DNA from: Anaerotruncus colihominis
GTDB taxonomy: Bacteria > Bacillota > Clostridia > Oscillospirales > Ruminococcaceae
DNA length: 64,000 nt
Assembly (NCBI GenBank): GCA_025146135.1
Contig: CP102255.1
Location: forward strand, 2,728,001 to 2,792,000
Reading direction: 5' to 3'
Program-made: the position numbers and the translations under genes
The notes under the pieces: model-generated
Database searches by the model: none
What the model was told of the DNA's origin: nothing
What the model saw: only the letters and a program-made list of their open reading frames with translations
Shown here: piece by piece, positions 60,529 through 64,000 of the stretch
Layout of the letters: every line of letters begins with the position of its first letter
Numbering within the stretch: the stretch's first letter is position 1

Positions 60529-61935
60529 TCAGCCTGCCTGCGAAGATGTGTCCGTCTCGCTGGATATATTCTGTGCGGCGCTCTGCTCTGAAGAAGCGTC
60601 CTCAGAGCTTTCCTCAGAGGAGGCTTCTTCTTCAGGGCTGCTTTCCTCCTCCGGTATCTCGCCGCTTTCCTCCGCGCTGGAGACGCTTTCCGGCCTGCTG
60701 TCATCCAATATATCCTCATCCGTGATTACAACCGTCGCATTCATCGCATTCATCGAAACCTGGACGGCTTCGACCGCTTTTTTCAGCTGCGTATCGAACG
60801 CGGGATCACTACCCTTCTGTCCTTCTTCGGATAAGCGCACCTCAAAATCAGGCTGCACACCCTCGCCGTCAAAGCTTGGGCTATAGGGCGGATTATAGCG
60901 CGCAGTTGTAATCTCAATCGCGCTTCCGTCTGTCAGAGGAAATATCTCCTGCATGGTTCCCTTGCCGGCTGTTTTAACGCCGATGATCTGTCCCTTGTTA
61001 TAATCGCGGATCGCAACAGCAAACAGCTCCGCTTCACCGGATGTTTTTTCATCAACAAGCACAGCCATCGGCAGATCGACAGATCGCTCGTCCGAGGAGG
61101 CAAGCAGTGTTGTTTCGCCGTTTTTATCGGTGGATGATACCAGCGGGCCGCTCGGCAAAAGCTTGTCCAGCACCTGCGTCACGGAATAAAGCGTCCCCGT
61201 GTCGACACCTCGCACATCGAAAATAAACGCCAGCGCTCCATCACCGATCATCTGGTCGACCTGCTTTGTAAACTGCTCGGGCGTAACGTCATTGAACTCC
61301 TTGATTACAACAAGCGCAATCGCTCCGTCAAGCATTGTGCTGTTGACAGACGGCGTTTCGACAAAACGCCGGGTCAAATCACTGATCAGCGTCTCCTCAA
61401 CGCCGCGCCGAACCAAAAGGTTCATCTTTGTACCGGCTTCGCCATACAGCATCGCGGCTGCCTCCCGGTAATTATCGGCCGTTACATCCGTATCATCGAT
61501 GCGTGTGATCAAGTCCCCCGCCTGAATACCAGCTGCCTGCGCGGGCGAATCGGGATAGACCTCATCGACCATTATATAACCGTCGTCATTCATGTGGGTC
61601 GCTATACCGATCTGGACATACTGGTTGCTGTAATCCTGCTTCTGACGGGCATAGGCGGCGGCGTCATAATAACGCGCATAGATATCGCCGCTACCCTCCA
61701 GATAGCCGGCAGCCAAAGCGTCGCGCAAGGCGCTTTCCGTGATGGTCCCGATATAATTCTGACGCACATAATCGTCCACCTCAGCGAGCTTATCATACAT
61801 CTTCTCACGCTCGACAAGGTTATGTGTCTTGTCGTTGAAGTTTCGTTCGGCCATAATCCAAGTGATAGAAAAGGTCGCCGCCGCGATGATCGCCATAAAG
61901 GCCACGGCCGCTCCAAACGATATTTTTTTGCTCAT
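60529..61935 (-). CDS. S41 (CtpA-like) peptidase family protein, active site altered
   Basis: 468 aa; ATG after GAAAGGAG. One N-terminal membrane anchor (~6-27), a PDZ domain (DEVYPDSPAQAAGIQAGDLITRIDD near 125-150), and the S41 tail-processing fold. The Lys of the catalytic pair is present (VKTAGKGTMQ). The usual Ser segment (TASASE or TASEAE) reads TSGEAE, so the nucleophile position aligns with Gly and a Ser sits one place earlier. The C-terminus is a ~45-residue Ser/Glu-rich tail. It is extracytoplasmic and may be a weak or non-catalytic member. Next to the M23 and ftsX genes, as often in Firmicutes. Confidence 0.85.
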   Translation of the reverse strand: MSKKISFGAAVAFMAIIAAATFSITWIMAERNFNDKTHNLVEREKMYDKLAEVDDYVRQNYIGTITESALRDALAAGYLEGSGDIYARYYDAAAYARQKQDYSNQYVQIGIATHMNDDGYIMVDEVYPDSPAQAAGIQAGDLITRIDDTDVTADNYREAAAMLYGEAGTKMNLLVRRGVEETLISDLTRRFVETPSVNSTMLDGAIALVVIKEFNDVTPEQFTKQVDQMIGDGALAFIFDVRGVDTGTLYSVTQVLDKLLPSGPLVSSTDKNGETTLLASSDERSVDLPMAVLVDEKTSGEAELFAVAIRDYNKGQIIGVKTAGKGTMQEIFPLTDGSAIEITTARYNPPYSPSFDGEGVQPDFEVRLSEEGQKGSDPAFDTQLKKAVEAVQVSMNAMNATVVITDEDILDDSRPESVSSAEESGEIPEEESSPEEEASSEESSEDASSEQSAAQNISSETDTSSQAG

Positions 61936-62062
61936 GCCATGTCTCCTTTCATCTGAAAGAGGGCCGCAACGAACCGAGCCGGCGCGGCTGTCCGCAGCCG
62001 GCCAAACGAAAGGCGGGGCCGCGGCCCCGCCCATTCGCAGAATGGCCCGGCAACAAGGCCGA

Positions 62063-63310
62063 TCAGCCTGTAAAGCTGTCCGGATTGATCGCTTGACCGT
62101 CCTTGCGGATTTCAAAATGGATATGCGGCCCGGTCGACCATCCTGTAGAACCAACCTCGCCGATCTTTTCGCCCTGAGCCACCGTCTGTCCAACTGTCAC
62201 ACTGAGCGCGCTCATATGGGCATACAGCGTCTGGATACCGCCGCCGTGGTCAATAATGACATATTTTCCATAGCCATAGCCCGGCGTAACGGCGGTATTG
62301 GCCACCTTAACCGTCCCGGCGTTCGCCGCCAAAACCGGAGAGCCGTAAGCGCCGCCGCCGGAAATATCAATTCCCGTATGGAAATCGCTGCCGCCGAAGC
62401 GGGGGCCGTATTCACAGGTACGCTGGAACAACGTCGCAGACGGCCATTGCATACCGCCGCCAATATACTTTGTCTGCTTGGAGGTTTCGTTGATTTTTGC
62501 AATCAATGCGGAGATTTCAGCCTGCACCTGCTTCATCTCAGCGTCCTTTTGCGCTTTGTTAGCAAGATACTCCTGCTCCATCGCCGCCATGTCCTGAATG
62601 CGCGCGTTGGCCGTCGCCATCTGGGCGTCAAGCTCGACTCTCTTTTCTTCCTGCACCTTCTTGTCTGCTTCAATACCGGCCTTATCCGCTTCAATATCGG
62701 CTTTGATCTCTCCAAGCTCCTTGAGCTGTGCGTCAAGCTCTGCAAGCAGATCCTGGTCGTGCTGGGCGACGCGTGTTACAACCTCTGTTCGCGTAAGCAT
62801 CTGAGAAAAATCGTCCGCGCCAAGCACAAGCCCGAGCGTGCTTGCCTGCGGCTGCATGCACATCGCGCGGAACCGCTCCTGAAACAGCGCATAATTTTCA
62901 TCGATGTCCTTTTGCTTGGCCTTCATCTCCGTTTCCTTTTCGGCGATGCGTTCCTCGAGCACGGCAATGCGCTCGTCAAGCGTGTCGATCTGAGCGATCG
63001 TCGTATTGATCTGTCCGTCGATCTGCTGCTTGATCGCCACCTGCCTCTGCTTTTCGTCCTGAACACTGTTGATCTGCGACTGAATCGCGTTGTTTTGCTC
63101 CTGAAGTTGTTTGTACCGGTCATTCAGCTCGTCAAGCATGTCCTGAAGCTCATCCGACTCCTCGTCCCCGCCGTCGGAATCAATCAGCTCGCTGTCGTAC
63201 TCCTCGCCGTCGTCGGCGCGCACCAAAACCGAAATCGTTGGCGCGACCAACATAGCGGCCATTAAAATAGCCATCGCCCATGCGAAAATCCGTTTCCCTC
63301 TGGAATTCAA
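62063..63310 (-). CDS. EnvC-like murein hydrolase activator / M23 peptidase
   Basis: 415 aa from a TTG start 7 bases after GGGGGAGG; longer frames have no RBS and an implausible N-terminus. Signal-anchor (~7-30), a long coiled coil (~50-270, rich in Glu/Gln/Lys/Ile heptads), then a LytM/M23 domain with zinc ligands in HTGIDI and HIHFEI. In FtsEX systems the coiled coil docks on FtsX and the LytM domain cuts or activates cutting of peptidoglycan. The ftsX gene directly upstream supports this. Both M23 His motifs are intact, so it may itself be active. Confidence 0.9.
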   Translation of the reverse strand: MNSRGKRIFAWAMAILMAAMLVAPTISVLVRADDGEEYDSELIDSDGGDEESDELQDMLDELNDRYKQLQEQNNAIQSQINSVQDEKQRQVAIKQQIDGQINTTIAQIDTLDERIAVLEERIAEKETEMKAKQKDIDENYALFQERFRAMCMQPQASTLGLVLGADDFSQMLTRTEVVTRVAQHDQDLLAELDAQLKELGEIKADIEADKAGIEADKKVQEEKRVELDAQMATANARIQDMAAMEQEYLANKAQKDAEMKQVQAEISALIAKINETSKQTKYIGGGMQWPSATLFQRTCEYGPRFGGSDFHTGIDISGGGAYGSPVLAANAGTVKVANTAVTPGYGYGKYVIIDHGGGIQTLYAHMSALSVTVGQTVAQGEKIGEVGSTGWSTGPHIHFEIRKDGQAINPDSFTG

Positions 63311-63381
63311 CGCAAAACCTCCCCCGCAGTCACAGATGATCCAACCCAAATGATACCAATATCTCCAATTTTCATGCAGCC

Positions 63382-64000
63382 CTATACCTTCAGGTACCTG
63401 TTTACAAAGAACATGCTCCCGAACACGCCGATACCAATACCGCCGCCCGCGAACCACGCGAACATTTTCAAAGCGACATCCTCAAACGCAAGCGTGCTGT
63501 CGAGCGCGCTGCGGATCAGCGTCGCGGGGCTGTCCGCAATCGTCTGGAGCACGTAGTCGTAGCCGATCCATAAAAGACCGAACGCAATCAGCGCCGACAA
63601 AAGCCCGAGCAAAAAGCCTTCTACAAAAAAGGGCAGGCGGATAAATGAATCCGTCGCTCCGACGTATTTCATAATATTGATTTCCTTGCGGCGGTTAAAA
63701 ACCGTCACCTTGATCGTATTTGCGATGATCACAAGCGACACAACAATCAGAATCGCCACAATAAACAGCCCGCTTATCGATACGGCGCGTTTGATGCTTG
63801 TGAACGCCTCCGCCACGGAATCAGGAGCAAGGATTTTATCGATGCCTTCGATCTCCTCAATCTGCATGACGGTACCTGTTAAAAGCGACAGATCCCTAAT
63901 ATTGACGCGGTAGGAATTGAACAAGGGGTTCTGGTCGCCTTCAAGCCCGGATATCAGGGAGGCCAGCTCCTCGGACTGCGCCTTCTGCTCCTCAAGCAGC
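63382..64000 (-). CDS. ftsX: Cell-division protein FtsX (N-terminus outside window)
   Basis: About 205 C-terminal residues are visible; the frame continues past the right edge. The end of the extracellular domain (NPLFNSYRVNIRD, IEEIEGIDKIL) is followed by membrane helices and the FtsX segment VFNRRKEINIMKYVGATDSFIRLPFFVEGFLLGL. FtsX with the ATPase FtsE (expected just to the right) transmits a signal to cell-wall hydrolases. The EnvC-like partner follows 71 bases downstream. Confidence 0.9.
   Translation of the reverse strand, partial: LLEEQKAQSEELASLISGLEGDQNPLFNSYRVNIRDLSLLTGTVMQIEEIEGIDKILAPDSVAEAFTSIKRAVSISGLFIVAILIVVSLVIIANTIKVTVFNRRKEINIMKYVGATDSFIRLPFFVEGFLLGLLSALIAFGLLWIGYDYVLQTIADSPATLIRSALDSTLAFEDVALKMFAWFAGGGIGIGVFGSMFFVNRYLKV

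Noticed and set aside
61829..63265. 478-codon plus-strand frame antisense to the EnvC-like gene
   Set aside because: Produced by the G+C-rich codon pattern of the opposite coiled-coil gene; Leu/Arg/His-rich composition and no ribosome site.
1..64000. CRISPR arrays, rRNA and tRNA genes
   Set aside because: No regularly spaced repeat-spacer array, no rRNA signature and no tRNA cloverleaf was noticed on either strand by reading; a tRNAscan run could still reveal a missed tRNA.

Overview
The window joins two kinds of DNA. From about 57.4 kb to the right edge lies ordinary chromosome of a Gram-positive anaerobe, most likely a gut clostridium of the Oscillospiraceae/Ruminococcaceae type: lysS, greA, an S41 peptidase-like gene, an EnvC-like M23 peptidase and ftsX, all on the minus strand. 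This part is richer in G+C. From base 1 to about 57.4 kb lies a large integrated mobile element. It is bounded on the right by an excisionase-like gene and a Tn916-type tyrosine integrase immediately downstream of the lysS 3' end. It carries typical conjugative-element genes (HTH_16-type regulator, small sigma factor, ParM/ParR, PcfJ, PcfK, DnaG-like primase, NAD DNA ligase, RecD2-like helicase, YqaJ nuclease). The left end, relaxase and mating-channel genes are not in the window and presumably lie to the left.

Layout. (1) 0-7.5 kb: mostly unknown element genes on the plus strand in short translationally coupled runs, one AAA_14/DUF4143 ATPase, and a set of proteins built by shuffling the same two domains. 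(2) 7.5-36.4 kb: a cargo zone made of modules. Module A is an SdpR-like repressor, SdpI-like and DUF1648 membrane proteins, an ABC ATPase and a truncated permease, ending in decayed fragments. Module B is a two-component system with an operator and two tandem copies of an ABC ATPase plus a giant FtsX-type permease, plus a third permease. Module C is a PadR repressor divergent from a MATE exporter. Module D (minus strand) is a small HTH gene, a two-component system, and a lantibiotic-immunity-like ABC transporter with a lipoprotein. Each module is adjacent to one copy of the same small receiver-less winged-helix gene (four copies). Both two-component modules start with the same small HTH gene, one of them now a remnant. 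Between modules C and D sit the sigma-factor pair with a structured leader, a SLOG protein, an XRE regulator and the parMR pair. (3) 36.4-54.9 kb: a long minus-strand series of DNA-processing genes running from a YqaJ-like nuclease to three large or unknown genes. It is preceded by a strong promoter and a leader of roughly 480 nt that contains two terminator-like RNA structures. (4) 55.8-57.3 kb: xis-int.

How it works together, as inference: the DNA-processing operon supports element replication, recombination and repair during transfer. ParMR stabilises any extrachromosomal form. The cargo zone gives the host inducible protection against peptide antibiotics and drugs. The most unusual points are the repeated winged-helix/HTH module borders, the structured leader of the recombination operon, the unknown 705/824/209-aa gene trio, and a LysRS whose extra C-terminal tRNA-binding domain, next to the element, has clearly lower G+C than the enzyme core. 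No rRNA, tRNA or CRISPR array was seen.
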